A stretch of 9,032 bases of DNA from Paracoccaceae bacterium (lineage in GTDB: Bacteria > Pseudomonadota > Alphaproteobacteria > Rhodobacterales > Rhodobacteraceae): positions 1 through 9,032 of the forward strand of contig JALQYS010000123.1 in assembly GCA_023254015.1 (NCBI GenBank), given 5' to 3'. The notes beneath the pieces were generated by a model. The model was not told where the DNA came from. It made no database searches and saw only the letters and a program-made list of their open reading frames with translations. This document shows, piece by piece, positions 1 through 6,095 of the stretch. The first letter of the stretch is position 1. Every line of letters starts with the position of its first letter. Made by a program: the position numbers and the translations under genes.

Positions 1-1
1 C

Positions 2-223
2 ACCTATGTCACGGCCGACGGCAAGAAAAGCTATACCGTGCGCCACTCCAAGCGGCAGGCCTGGCGGACAAGCCTGCCGGTCCTGCGCGCGATGCTGCGC
101 GTCTGGTTCACCTATCCCCAGCTGCGCAGCCGATGGCAGTCAGGCTATCAGGAACTGACCGATCCCGGCTTCTGGCCGAAAACCCTGAAGCTGACTGCGG
201 CCGATCTGCCCCCGGCCGAATAG
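2..223 (+). CDS. C-terminal end of an unrecognised protein, cut at the IS edge
   Basis: The reading frame is open from the window edge, so the 5' part of the gene lies outside. The 73 visible residues are rich in Arg, Trp and Leu (for example LRAMLRVWFTYPQLRSRW) and show no membrane segment or motif I can assign to a family. The high-GC codon use looks like real coding. The TAG stop at 221-223 lies at the outer edge of the left inverted repeat of the IS remnant: T and A belong to the flank, and G is the first base of the repeat. The natural C-terminus may therefore have been lost when the element inserted. Given the downstream operon it could belong to the same surface-glycan locus, but that is a guess from position only. 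Confidence 0.55.
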   Translation, partial: TYVTADGKKSYTVRHSKRQAWRTSLPVLRAMLRVWFTYPQLRSRWQSGYQELTDPGFWPKTLKLTAADLPPAE

Positions 224-261
224 GGTCGTATCGCGAATGCTTTGGAAATTCCCTGGCGGCG
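223..261 (+). repeat. Left terminal inverted repeat of the IS256-like remnant
   Basis: This 39-bp segment matches the reverse complement of 774-812 at 28 of 39 positions without gaps. The best blocks are GGGTCGT at the outer tip, TGGAAATT in the middle and GGCGGCG at the inner end. The pattern of conserved blocks separated by divergent stretches is normal for IS256-family ends. It begins with the G of the TAG stop codon of the upstream gene. Confidence 0.8.
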
Positions 262-289
262 CGCTCCGGGCATGTAGAGGCTCGGTTTT

Positions 290-711
290 TCAGGCGGCGA
301 GGTCAAGAGGGATCGGTTCGATGGGCTGAGAGAGCATCTCCCAGCCGTCGACCTTTCGCATCTGGATCTGGCCGGAAGCGAGGGGCGCCCAGAGCAGCAT
401 CGGCACGGTCTCGGCGCAGGGCAGCGCCTTCGAGCGCCATTCGGTCACCTTGCCAGTCTCATTCTCAATCTGGGCCTGCGGCCTGCGGACCGTCTCGGTT
501 CCGAAGGTGCCGGTGAGTTGCCGTTCGCGGTGCCCGTGGCGATAGCCTTTCGCAGGACCGGTGCCCCGATCATAACGAAGGCGGCCAGTTCCTCCTCGAA
601 TACGGCTTCGATGGTCGCGCGGACGTTGGTCCGCAGCCGCTCCTCGATCGGATCGAAACCGGCCTCCCTGGCCAGTAGCGAAAAGCTCGAAGTGCCAGTA
701 ATCTGGTTCAT
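290..711 (-). pseudogene. IS256-family transposase pseudogene: frameshift plus internal deletion
   Basis: It reads from ATG at 711 to TGA at 290-292. The N-terminal part starts MNQITGTSSF and contains DPIEERLRTNVRATIEAVFE and EEELAAF, a typical IS256-family N-terminus. The frame then breaks near 577-586. Homology resumes in the next frame as GRLRYDRGTGPAKGYRHGHR, then TGTFGTETVR and KVTEWRSKALP. At about 421-424 it jumps directly to CAETVPMLLWAPLASGQIQM, followed by the C-terminal end PIEPIPLDLAA. From memory of intact relatives, EEELAAF should be followed by LGRLRYDRG, encoded with GGCCGCCTTC twice. One copy remains here, which fits a 13-bp slippage deletion. Roughly 250 residues, including the DDE active site, are missing between KALP and CAET. 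The gene is not functional. Confidence 0.85.
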
Positions 712-773
712 GGCGTGATCTCCCTGGCGTTTGCCCCCGCCGGTTGTGTGGATGGATGCTCACCCGGAGGTTA

Positions 774-812
774 CGCCGCCTTCAAATTTCCACCACTTCC
801 GTGACACGACCC
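774..812 (-). repeat. Right terminal inverted repeat of the IS256-like remnant
   Basis: This is the partner of 223-261 (28 of 39 matching bases as inverted repeats). It lies about 60 bp upstream of the transposase start codon at 711, as expected for the end next to the transposase 5' end. It is followed directly by CGAAT, also found just outside the other end. Confidence 0.8.
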
Positions 813-841
813 CGAATCGGGCCCATCCGGCCAACCGCGGC

Positions 842-850
842 GGGGGGGGG
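842..850 (+). repeat. Run of nine G in the operon's upstream region
   Basis: Nine consecutive G lie about 24 bp upstream of the proposed -35 box. Runs of this length are prone to slipped-strand changes and also to sequencing errors. If transcription starts near 910, a length change here would sit about 60 bp upstream of the start. It is a simple-sequence feature; any regulatory effect is speculation. Confidence 0.6.
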
Positions 851-873
851 ACGATTGCCAATTCGGCATTGCT

Positions 874-903
874 TGGCCATAACACCTCCCACGAAAGTAT
901 GAT
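874..903 (+). promoter_or_regulatory. Candidate sigma70-type promoter for the glycan operon
   Basis: TTGGCC (874-879, four of six consensus bases) and TATGAT (898-903, five of six) are separated by 18 bp. The predicted transcription start is near 910, leaving a leader of about 55 nt before the ATG at 965. No other convincing promoter is seen before the eight-gene run. The call rests on box similarity and position alone, and alphaproteobacterial promoters often deviate from consensus. Confidence 0.4.
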
Positions 904-939
904 TCGACACCTTTTTCTCAAATGTCGATACCTTTTTCT
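904..939 (+). promoter_or_regulatory. 21-bp-period direct repeats and dyad, possible operator
   Basis: Two 15-bp copies, TCGACACCTTTTTCT (904-918) and TCGATACCTTTTTCT (925-939), differ at one base and are spaced 21 bp apart, two turns of the helix. The first copy also starts a perfect 6-bp dyad, TCGACA (904-909) with TGTCGA (923-928), separated by 13 bp. The block abuts the candidate -10 box and covers the likely transcription start, a usual place for a repressor site. The octamer GAAAGTAT also occurs twice, at 893-900 and 953-960. No matching regulator gene is in the window. Confidence 0.4.
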
Positions 940-964
940 TGAGCGGAGCAGAGAAAGTATTTGC

Positions 965-2008
965 ATGACCCTGAAAGCCGCCATTATTGGCTATGGAAAG
1001 ATGGGGGAAATCCGCCATCGCGCGATGGAACGTCATGGCGGTTTCAAGGTGGTCGCGGCCTGCGACACCCGGACCGGCTCCGATATCGGCATCCCCCTCG
1101 TGGCCCATCCCCATGAGGTCTACGACTACGATCCCGATGTCATCATCTGCTGCGTTCCCAACCGCTTCATTCCCGATGTGGTCTGCGAGGCGCTGAACCG
1201 CGGCAAGCATGTGTTCTCGGAAAAGCCGCCGGGGCGGCATTCGGGCGATGTGGCGCGGATGATGGCGGCCGAGGCGGCCAATCCGGGGCGGGTGCTGAAA
1301 TTCGGCTTCAACCACCGGTTCCATGACGCGATCGAAGAGGCCCGCCACCTGATCGAGGCCGGAACGCTGGGCGAGCTTTATTTCATGCGCGGCGTCTACG
1401 GCAAGGCGGGCGGCACCAATTACGCCGCCAACTGGCGCAACGATCCGGCGCTGTCGGGCGGCGGCATCCTGATTGATCAGGGCATCCACATGCTGGATCT
1501 GTTCCTGATGTTCGCCGGCAGTTTCGAGACGGTGAAATCGGTGGTGCAGCGCAAGTTCTGGACCGGCGTGCCGGTCGAGGACAATGCCTTCGCGCTGATG
1601 ACCTCGCCCTCGGGCGTGGTGGCCAACCTGCATTCCTCGGCGACGCAATGGCGGCACCTGTTCAAGCTGGAGCTTTATCTTCAGCGCGGCTTCCTGTCGG
1701 TCGATGGCATCCTGTCGGCCTCGGGCACCTATGGCACCGAGGTGCTGACCGTCGCGCTCAACCGCATGGGGCCGGACGGGGCGCCGCTGCCCAATCCGGA
1801 ATGCCAGGAGATCCGCTTTACCGAGGACCGGTCCTGGGACAAGGAAATCGCCGAATTCCACGACGCCATCATGCTGGGCCATCCGGTGCGCTATGGCACC
1901 TCGCAACAGGCGATGGATGTGATGACCCTGGTCGAGCGGATCTATGCCGCCGATCCCTCATGGTCGCAACCGGCCGCGCCGCAGGGCGCGCCTGCGGAGG
2001 TGCGCTGA
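965..2008 (+). CDS. Gfo/Idh/MocA-family NAD(P)-dependent sugar oxidoreductase
   Basis: A 347-residue protein of normal family length. The N-terminal Rossmann fold starts AAIIGYGKMG, with the dinucleotide-binding GxGxxG at residues 9-14. The family EKP motif lies at 86-88 (FSEKPPG), with Lys87 the expected catalytic lysine. The C-terminal sheet domain carries GGGILIDQGIHMLDL, giving Asp171 and His175 of the usual catalytic set. Members oxidise or reduce a hydroxyl of sugars, sugar nucleotides or cyclitols; the substrate cannot be read from sequence. The ATG at 965 is chosen because homology starts immediately after it. The frame is open further upstream, but that part covers the promoter region and IS sequence. 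A weak AGAAAG lies 8-10 bp upstream. It is the first gene of the operon and overlaps the next by one base (TGATG). Confidence 0.9.
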   Translation: MTLKAAIIGYGKMGEIRHRAMERHGGFKVVAACDTRTGSDIGIPLVAHPHEVYDYDPDVIICCVPNRFIPDVVCEALNRGKHVFSEKPPGRHSGDVARMMAAEAANPGRVLKFGFNHRFHDAIEEARHLIEAGTLGELYFMRGVYGKAGGTNYAANWRNDPALSGGGILIDQGIHMLDLFLMFAGSFETVKSVVQRKFWTGVPVEDNAFALMTSPSGVVANLHSSATQWRHLFKLELYLQRGFLSVDGILSASGTYGTEVLTVALNRMGPDGAPLPNPECQEIRFTEDRSWDKEIAEFHDAIMLGHPVRYGTSQQAMDVMTLVERIYAADPSWSQPAAPQGAPAEVR

Positions 2009-3006
2009 TGCTGACCCCGGTCTTTCTGGACAACCTGCCCGACATCGGCGCCATCACCGGACGGCGCGGCGAGCTGCACCGGCTGCAGCGCAACAAGGCA
2101 CTGGCCGATCTGCTGCTGGAAGAGGGCCTGACCTGGCAGGAGCGTGTCTGCCCGGCCTGCGGCACCCCCGGCCCGGCCAGCAACTTTACCCGCAGCCCCC
2201 TGCCCTTCCGGCGCTGTTCGACCTGCAACACGATCCACGCCACCCGCGTTCCGCCCCAGCACCGGCTGGACGGGCTGCGCCACAACGAGGCGGCCGATCT
2301 GCTGGCGCGCGACGGCACGGCCGCCATGGCGCTGCGCGAGGCCGAATATGTCTCGATCCTGAACTGGCTGCGCCTTTCGGCGCCGCGTTATGCCAGCCGG
2401 GGCTTGTCGCATGTTCTGGATTACCGCTTTGCCTCGCATGCCGCCCACTGGAGCGAAACCGCCGACCGGCTGGGCGACGACGGACTGCGCTGGACACATC
2501 TGCCGCTTGATCCCGGCACGCCGGGCGATCCGCCCTTTGCCGATCTGGCCCGCGCGCTGGACAGCGAGCGGCCCGAGGCGGTGCTGGTGCAGTCCGAGCT
2601 TGACCGCTGCGCCGATCCGCAGGCGCTGCTGGCGGTGCTGCGCGCCGGCCTGCCGCCGGGGGGGCTGGTGTTCCTGTCCAGCTCCTGCGCCGACGGGCTG
2701 GAATACGAGATTCTGGGCGCGGATTCGCCCAGCTTCGTGCCACTGGACCGGCTGACCATCTTCTCGGTGCGCGGTTTCTCGGCGCTGGCCCGGCGCAGCG
2801 GCTTCGACTGCCTGGAGATCTCGACCCCCGGGCGGCTGGATACGGTGCTGCTGCAGCGCTATTTCACCGAAATGGACGGGGTGGAAGTGCCCTTCTGGTC
2901 CGGTTTTTTCCGCAACGCCAACCGCGACCGCCTGCAAGACCTGCAACTGCTGCTGCAGCGCAGCCTGCGGTCAGGGGTGATGCGCTTTGTGCTGCGTGTT
3001 TGCTGA
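2008..3006 (+). CDS. Zinc-ribbon SAM-methyltransferase-like protein with degenerate motif I
   Basis: A 332-residue protein. Two CxxC pairs, CPAC (48-51) and CSTC (70-73), form a likely zinc ribbon, as in class I methyltransferases of the Methyltransf_23 type found in O-antigen and capsule loci. The C-terminal half fits that family: LPPGGLVFLSS (215-225), then GLEYEILGADSP, and FSVRGFSALARRSGFDCLEI (252-271). The SAM-binding motif I expected near residue 137, normally a D.GCG.G loop, reads VLDYRFASHAAHW and lacks the glycines. It may therefore bind SAM poorly or act as a structural or regulatory relative. A strong GGAGG lies 7 bp before the ATG, which overlaps the previous stop. Function as a sugar O- or C-methyltransferase is possible but not shown. 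Confidence 0.75.
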   Translation: MLTPVFLDNLPDIGAITGRRGELHRLQRNKALADLLLEEGLTWQERVCPACGTPGPASNFTRSPLPFRRCSTCNTIHATRVPPQHRLDGLRHNEAADLLARDGTAAMALREAEYVSILNWLRLSAPRYASRGLSHVLDYRFASHAAHWSETADRLGDDGLRWTHLPLDPGTPGDPPFADLARALDSERPEAVLVQSELDRCADPQALLAVLRAGLPPGGLVFLSSSCADGLEYEILGADSPSFVPLDRLTIFSVRGFSALARRSGFDCLEISTPGRLDTVLLQRYFTEMDGVEVPFWSGFFRNANRDRLQDLQLLLQRSLRSGVMRFVLRVC

Positions 3007-3034
3007 CCTCTCTTTCCCTGCAAGGACCAAGATC

Positions 3035-3661
3035 ATGACCCAATTGTTTCCGGTGACCCCGTTTTCCGATTGCGGCAGCTTTGCCACCGCCTACTTCGAC
3101 CAGGTGACCCGCGCGGCCGCCACGCTGGACCCCGCCGCGATCGACCGCGCGGCCGCCCTTGTGAAGGCCACGATCGACCGGGGCAGCTTCATCTACATCT
3201 GCGGCAACGGCGGCTCGGCCGGGATTGCCAACCATTCGCTGTGCGATTTCCTGAAATGCGTGCGCACCGACACCCAGCTGATGCCGCGGGTGATGTCGCT
3301 GGCCGCCCATACCGAGATGAACTCGGCACTGGCCAATGACATCTCCTATGACGAGGTCTTTGCCTATCAGCTGCAATCCATGGCCCGGCCCGGTGATCTG
3401 GTCTGGACCGTCAGCTCCTCGGGCAATTCGCCGAACGTGGTGCGCGCGCTGGAAGTGGCGGCGGAACTGGGGCTGGACAGCATCTCCTTCACCGGGTTCG
3501 GCGGCGGGCGGTCGCGCGGCATGGCCACGGTGAACCTGCATGTCGATGCGCAGAATTACGGCGTGGTCGAGGATGTGCACATGGGCCTCATCCATATCAT
3601 CACCCAGTATCTGCGGCTGAGCCACATGGACCAATCCCTGCTGGGACAGCGGAAGTTCTGA
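3035..3661 (+). CDS. GmhA-like SIS-domain sugar-phosphate isomerase
   Basis: A 208-residue SIS-domain protein, close to the length of sedoheptulose-7-phosphate isomerase GmhA. The phosphate-binding loops are ICGNGGSAG (55-63) and SSSGNSPNV (127-135). The C-terminal VVEDVHMGLIHIITQYL (178-194) matches the GmhA region that supplies the active-site His. Where GmhA has a catalytic Glu after GNGGSA..A.H, this protein has LCDF with Asp71, so substrate or mechanism may differ. GmhA converts sedoheptulose 7-phosphate to D-glycero-D-manno-heptose 7-phosphate in the cytoplasm. An aldose/ketose phosphate isomerase role is likely here; heptose is one option, and a plain phosphosugar-binding role is another. 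The ATG at 3035 is preferred over an upstream GTG at 2987 because AAGGA lies 8 bp before it and the longer form would run into the previous gene. Confidence 0.85.
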   Translation: MTQLFPVTPFSDCGSFATAYFDQVTRAAATLDPAAIDRAAALVKATIDRGSFIYICGNGGSAGIANHSLCDFLKCVRTDTQLMPRVMSLAAHTEMNSALANDISYDEVFAYQLQSMARPGDLVWTVSSSGNSPNVVRALEVAAELGLDSISFTGFGGGRSRGMATVNLHVDAQNYGVVEDVHMGLIHIITQYLRLSHMDQSLLGQRKF

Positions 3662-3663
3662 CC

Positions 3664-4479
3664 ATGGCGCAGGCCATGACAGAGCCGCAGGCCCTGCGGC
3701 AGGCGCTCTGTGCCTGCCTGCGCCGGGCGGTGGCCGAAATCTTTGTCGCCCCGCCCGAGGTGCAGGCCAAGGGGCAGGACGGGCTGGATCTGGTGACCTC
3801 GCTCGATTTTGCGATGCAGGCCCGGCTGACGGCCGATCTGGCGGCCCTGCTGCCCGGATCGGTGGTGACCGGCGAAGAGGATTACGCCGCCGCCGATCCG
3901 GCCTGCCGCCATGTCTGGCTGGTCGATCCGCTGGACGGGACGGTGAATTTCGTCGCCGGTCTGCCGGCCTATGCCGTGGCGGTGGTCCTGCTGGAGGCGG
4001 GCCGGCCCGTGCTGTCGGCGGTGCATGACATTGCCCATGACCGGACCTGGTCGGCGCTGGCCGGTGGCGGGGCCTTCTTGGACAATGCGCCGCTGCGCCC
4101 GCGCGCCCATGCCGCGCGGCTGGGGGTGCTCAGTTCGGGGCTGCTGGCCGATCTGGCGGCGCGGGCGCCCGGGGCGCTTGGCCAGATCCTTGCCGGGGCC
4201 AAACTGCGCAATCTTGGCAGCCAGGCGCTGCACCTGTGCCATGCCGCCTCGGGGCATCTGGGGTTCGTGGCCAGCCGCGAGGCCCGCGCCTGGGACGATC
4301 TGGCCGGGGCGCTGATTGCGCAAGAGGCCGGCCTGGTCTATGGCCGCTATGCCCCCGGCCCCGCCCCGCGGGCCGAGGCCGAGCAGTTCAGCCTTTGCGC
4401 CCCACCCGGACAATTCGATACCCTGGCCAGCCTTCTGGCCGCATCCTGCCCGCCCCAAGACCGGAGTCCCGCCGCATGA
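3664..4479 (+). CDS. Inositol monophosphatase-family sugar phosphatase
   Basis: A 271-residue protein with all the metal-binding signatures of the IMPase/FIG superfamily: GEED (70-73), DPLDGT (88-93) followed by NFVAGLPAYAV, and WDDLAGALIAQEAG (210-223), whose Asp211 is the third metal ligand. The family removes phosphate from inositol phosphates, sugar phosphates, PAP or nucleotides using magnesium. Two bases after the SIS isomerase stop and 4 bp overlapping the cytidylyltransferase, it most likely dephosphorylates a sugar phosphate made by its neighbour. In the heptose pathway that step is normally done by the HAD enzyme GmhB, so this would be a replacement. The ATG at 3664 is taken because GCGGAAG lies about 8 bp upstream. 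An ATG at 3679 (MTEPQAL) is a possible alternative. Confidence 0.88.
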   Translation: MAQAMTEPQALRQALCACLRRAVAEIFVAPPEVQAKGQDGLDLVTSLDFAMQARLTADLAALLPGSVVTGEEDYAAADPACRHVWLVDPLDGTVNFVAGLPAYAVAVVLLEAGRPVLSAVHDIAHDRTWSALAGGGAFLDNAPLRPRAHAARLGVLSSGLLADLAARAPGALGQILAGAKLRNLGSQALHLCHAASGHLGFVASREARAWDDLAGALIAQEAGLVYGRYAPGPAPRAEAEQFSLCAPPGQFDTLASLLAASCPPQDRSPAA

Positions 4480-5159
4480 AGACCGTCGCCATGATCCCCG
4501 CCCGCATGGGCAGCCAGCGCCTGAAGAAAAAGAACCTTGCCCCGCTGGCGGGCCGCCCGCTCATCACCCATGCGGTCGAGAAATGCCTCAGGGCCGGCTG
4601 TTTCGACGAGATCTACATCAATTCCGAAGATGCCGAATTCGCGCCCTTCGCCGCCGAATACGGGGTGAAGTTCTACCAGCGCCCGGCAGAACTGGGCAAT
4701 TCGGTCGCCACGTCGGAACAGTTCGTCTACGACTTCCTGAAGAATGTCGACTGCGACGTGCTGTTCCAGGTCCATTCCATCGCGCCGCTGCTGACCGCCG
4801 ATGAGGTGGGCGCCTTCGTCAAGGCCTTCCTCGCCTCGGAACATGACGTGATGCTGGCCTGTATCGAGGACAAGATCGAGGTCGCCTACAAGAACCAGCC
4901 GGTGAACTTCAGCTTCTCGCAAAAGACCAACTCGCAGGAACTGATCCCGACCCAGCGCATCACCTGGTCGATCACCGGCTGGCGCGCCGCCCCCTATGTG
5001 GCGGCCGTCGAGGCCGGGCAGATCGGCACCTACAACGGGTCGATCGGCTTTTATCCGGTCAACCCGATCTCGGGCCATGTCATCAAGACCCAGCTTGATC
5101 TGGACATTGCCGAGGCGCTGATGGGCGTTCTGGCCAAGGGCGAAGGCGGCGCGGCATGA
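4476..5159 (+). CDS. CMP-acylneuraminate-synthetase-type cytidylyltransferase
   Basis: A 227-residue protein, typical length for NeuA/KdsB/PseF-type CMP-sugar synthetases. The nucleotide-binding start MIPARMGSQRLKKKNL (6-21) with AGRPLI (25-30) is diagnostic. IYINSEDAEF (47-56) and the C-terminal TQLDLDIAEAL (205-215) also fit. The segment that in CMP-NeuNAc synthetases reads QPTSPLR is here QVHSIAPLL (98-106), so the acceptor is probably not ordinary sialic acid. The family transfers CMP from CTP to the anomeric hydroxyl of a 2-keto sugar acid. No sugar-acid synthase (NeuB, KdsA) is visible nearby. ATG overlaps the preceding stop (ATGA), with CGGAG 9 bp upstream. The class is secure; the sugar substrate is unknown. 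Confidence 0.87.
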   Translation: MKTVAMIPARMGSQRLKKKNLAPLAGRPLITHAVEKCLRAGCFDEIYINSEDAEFAPFAAEYGVKFYQRPAELGNSVATSEQFVYDFLKNVDCDVLFQVHSIAPLLTADEVGAFVKAFLASEHDVMLACIEDKIEVAYKNQPVNFSFSQKTNSQELIPTQRITWSITGWRAAPYVAAVEAGQIGTYNGSIGFYPVNPISGHVIKTQLDLDIAEALMGVLAKGEGGAA

Positions 5160-6076
5160 AGGTTCTGGTCTCCAACATCATGATGCTGAACGAGCGCGAC
5201 CGCTTTGACGCGCTCTTGCGCGCGCGGGGGGTCGAGCCGGTCTGGCCCGTGGTCAACCAGTTCATGGACGAGGCGCAATGCCTGTCGCATGCCGGCACGG
5301 TGGATGGCTGGCTGGCGGGCGACGACCGCATCACCCGCACCGTGATCGAGGCCTTCCTGCCGCGGCTGAAGGTCATCTCGAAATGGGGCACGGGGGTGGA
5401 TTCCATCGACCTTGCGGCGGCGCGCGAGCTGGGGGTGCCGGTGTGCAATTCCCCCGGCGCCTTCCGCGACGCGGTGGGCGAATATGCCATCGGCCTGCTG
5501 CTGGCCGCCAGCCGCCGCATCGCGCTGAACGACCGGCGGGTGCGGGCCGGGCTTTGGCCGAAGGGGCGCTATCTGGGCCTGACCGGGCGTACGATGGGGG
5601 TGATCGGCTATGGTGCCATCGGTCAGGGCGTGGGCCAGCGCGCGCGCGGGCTTGGCATGACCGTCATCGCCCATGACCCCTATCAGACCGCCGCCCCCGA
5701 CGGCACCGAACTGGTCGATTTCCCCGCCCTGCTGGCCCGGGCCGATGTGATCTGCCTGTGCTGCAACCTGACGGCGCAGAACTATCACCTGCTGGATGCG
5801 GCCGCCTTCGCGGCGATGCGCGACGATGTGATGGTGGTGAACGTGGCGCGCGGCGGGCTGATCGACGAAGACGCCCTGCTGGCCGCACTGCGCGCAGGCA
5901 AGGTCAGCGCGGCGGCGCTGGATGTCTTTGAAACCGAACCCGTGCCGGCCGATCATCCGCTGCTGGCCGAAGAGGCGGTGGTGGTGTCCAGCCACAATGC
6001 CAACAGCACGGTGCAGGCGATCGAGGCGGTGCATGCCAATACGCTGGAAAACCTGTTCCGGCATCTTGCCTCGTGA
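5156..6076 (+). CDS. D-2-hydroxyacid dehydrogenase (phosphoglycerate-dehydrogenase-like)
   Basis: A 306-residue single-module member of the D-isomer-specific 2-hydroxyacid dehydrogenases, without the ACT domain of SerA. The NAD-binding loop is GVIGYGAIGQGV (148-159). The catalytic set is visible: Arg232 in NVARGGLIDEDAL, Glu261 in LDVFETEP and His280 in SSHNANS. The Arg-Glu spacing of 29 equals that in E. coli SerA. KWGTGVDSIDL (76-86) is the usual substrate-side motif. Enzymes of the family interconvert D-2-hydroxyacids and 2-keto acids with NAD(H). In this operon the substrate may be a sugar acid rather than 3-phosphoglycerate, giving or using the 2-keto acid that a CMP transferase needs; this is inferred from context. 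ATG overlaps the previous stop (ATGA), with GAAGG 9 bp upstream. Confidence 0.88.
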   Translation: MKVLVSNIMMLNERDRFDALLRARGVEPVWPVVNQFMDEAQCLSHAGTVDGWLAGDDRITRTVIEAFLPRLKVISKWGTGVDSIDLAAARELGVPVCNSPGAFRDAVGEYAIGLLLAASRRIALNDRRVRAGLWPKGRYLGLTGRTMGVIGYGAIGQGVGQRARGLGMTVIAHDPYQTAAPDGTELVDFPALLARADVICLCCNLTAQNYHLLDAAAFAAMRDDVMVVNVARGGLIDEDALLAALRAGKVSAAALDVFETEPVPADHPLLAEEAVVVSSHNANSTVQAIEAVHANTLENLFRHLAS

Positions 6077-6095
6077 GCCTTGACGGATCGCCGCC

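Larger units (their letters stand above)
223..812 (-). mobile_element. Remnant of an IS256-family insertion sequence, internally deleted
   Basis: About 590 bp are bounded by imperfect inverted repeats (223-261 and 774-812), starting GGGTCGT at both ends. The single minus-strand gene inside matches, from memory, the N-terminal and extreme C-terminal parts of IS256-family (mutator-type) transposases common in Rhodobacteraceae. Full elements of this family are about 1.3-1.4 kb, so more than half is missing, and the missing part should include the DDE catalytic core. The 5-mer CGAAT flanks both sides (217-221 and 813-817), which may be what is left of an 8-9 bp target duplication, but no perfect duplication of that length is visible. 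The element cannot mobilise itself. It might still be moved by an intact relative, because both ends survive. Confidence 0.85.

Noticed and set aside
904..928. The TCGACA/TGTCGA dyad as a transcription terminator
   Set aside because: The stem is only 6 bp with a 13-nt loop and is not followed by a U tract, so an operator is a better reading.
904..939. A CRISPR-like or iteron array
   Set aside because: There are only two copies with a 6-bp gap between them, no spacer structure, and no cas or replication gene nearby.
731..964. Upstream extension of the oxidoreductase frame to 731
   Set aside because: The extra residues derive from the IS right end, the G tract and the promoter, and Rossmann-fold homology begins right after the ATG at 965.
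782..1906. A 374-codon minus-strand open frame opposite the oxidoreductase
   Set aside because: It is the antisense shadow of a clear Gfo/Idh gene, is rich in His/Arg/Gly/Ala, has no domain motif, and crosses the operon promoter and the right IS end.
1942..2946. A 334-codon minus-strand open frame opposite the methyltransferase-like gene
   Set aside because: GC-rich DNA rarely has stops in this antisense frame. The product is Gln/Gly/Arg rich without motifs, and the plus-strand gene has cysteine pairs, an RBS and family motifs.
3007..3034. A separate promoter or terminator between the methyltransferase-like and SIS genes
   Set aside because: The 28-bp gap holds a ribosome-binding site but no hairpin, and no room for convincing promoter boxes.
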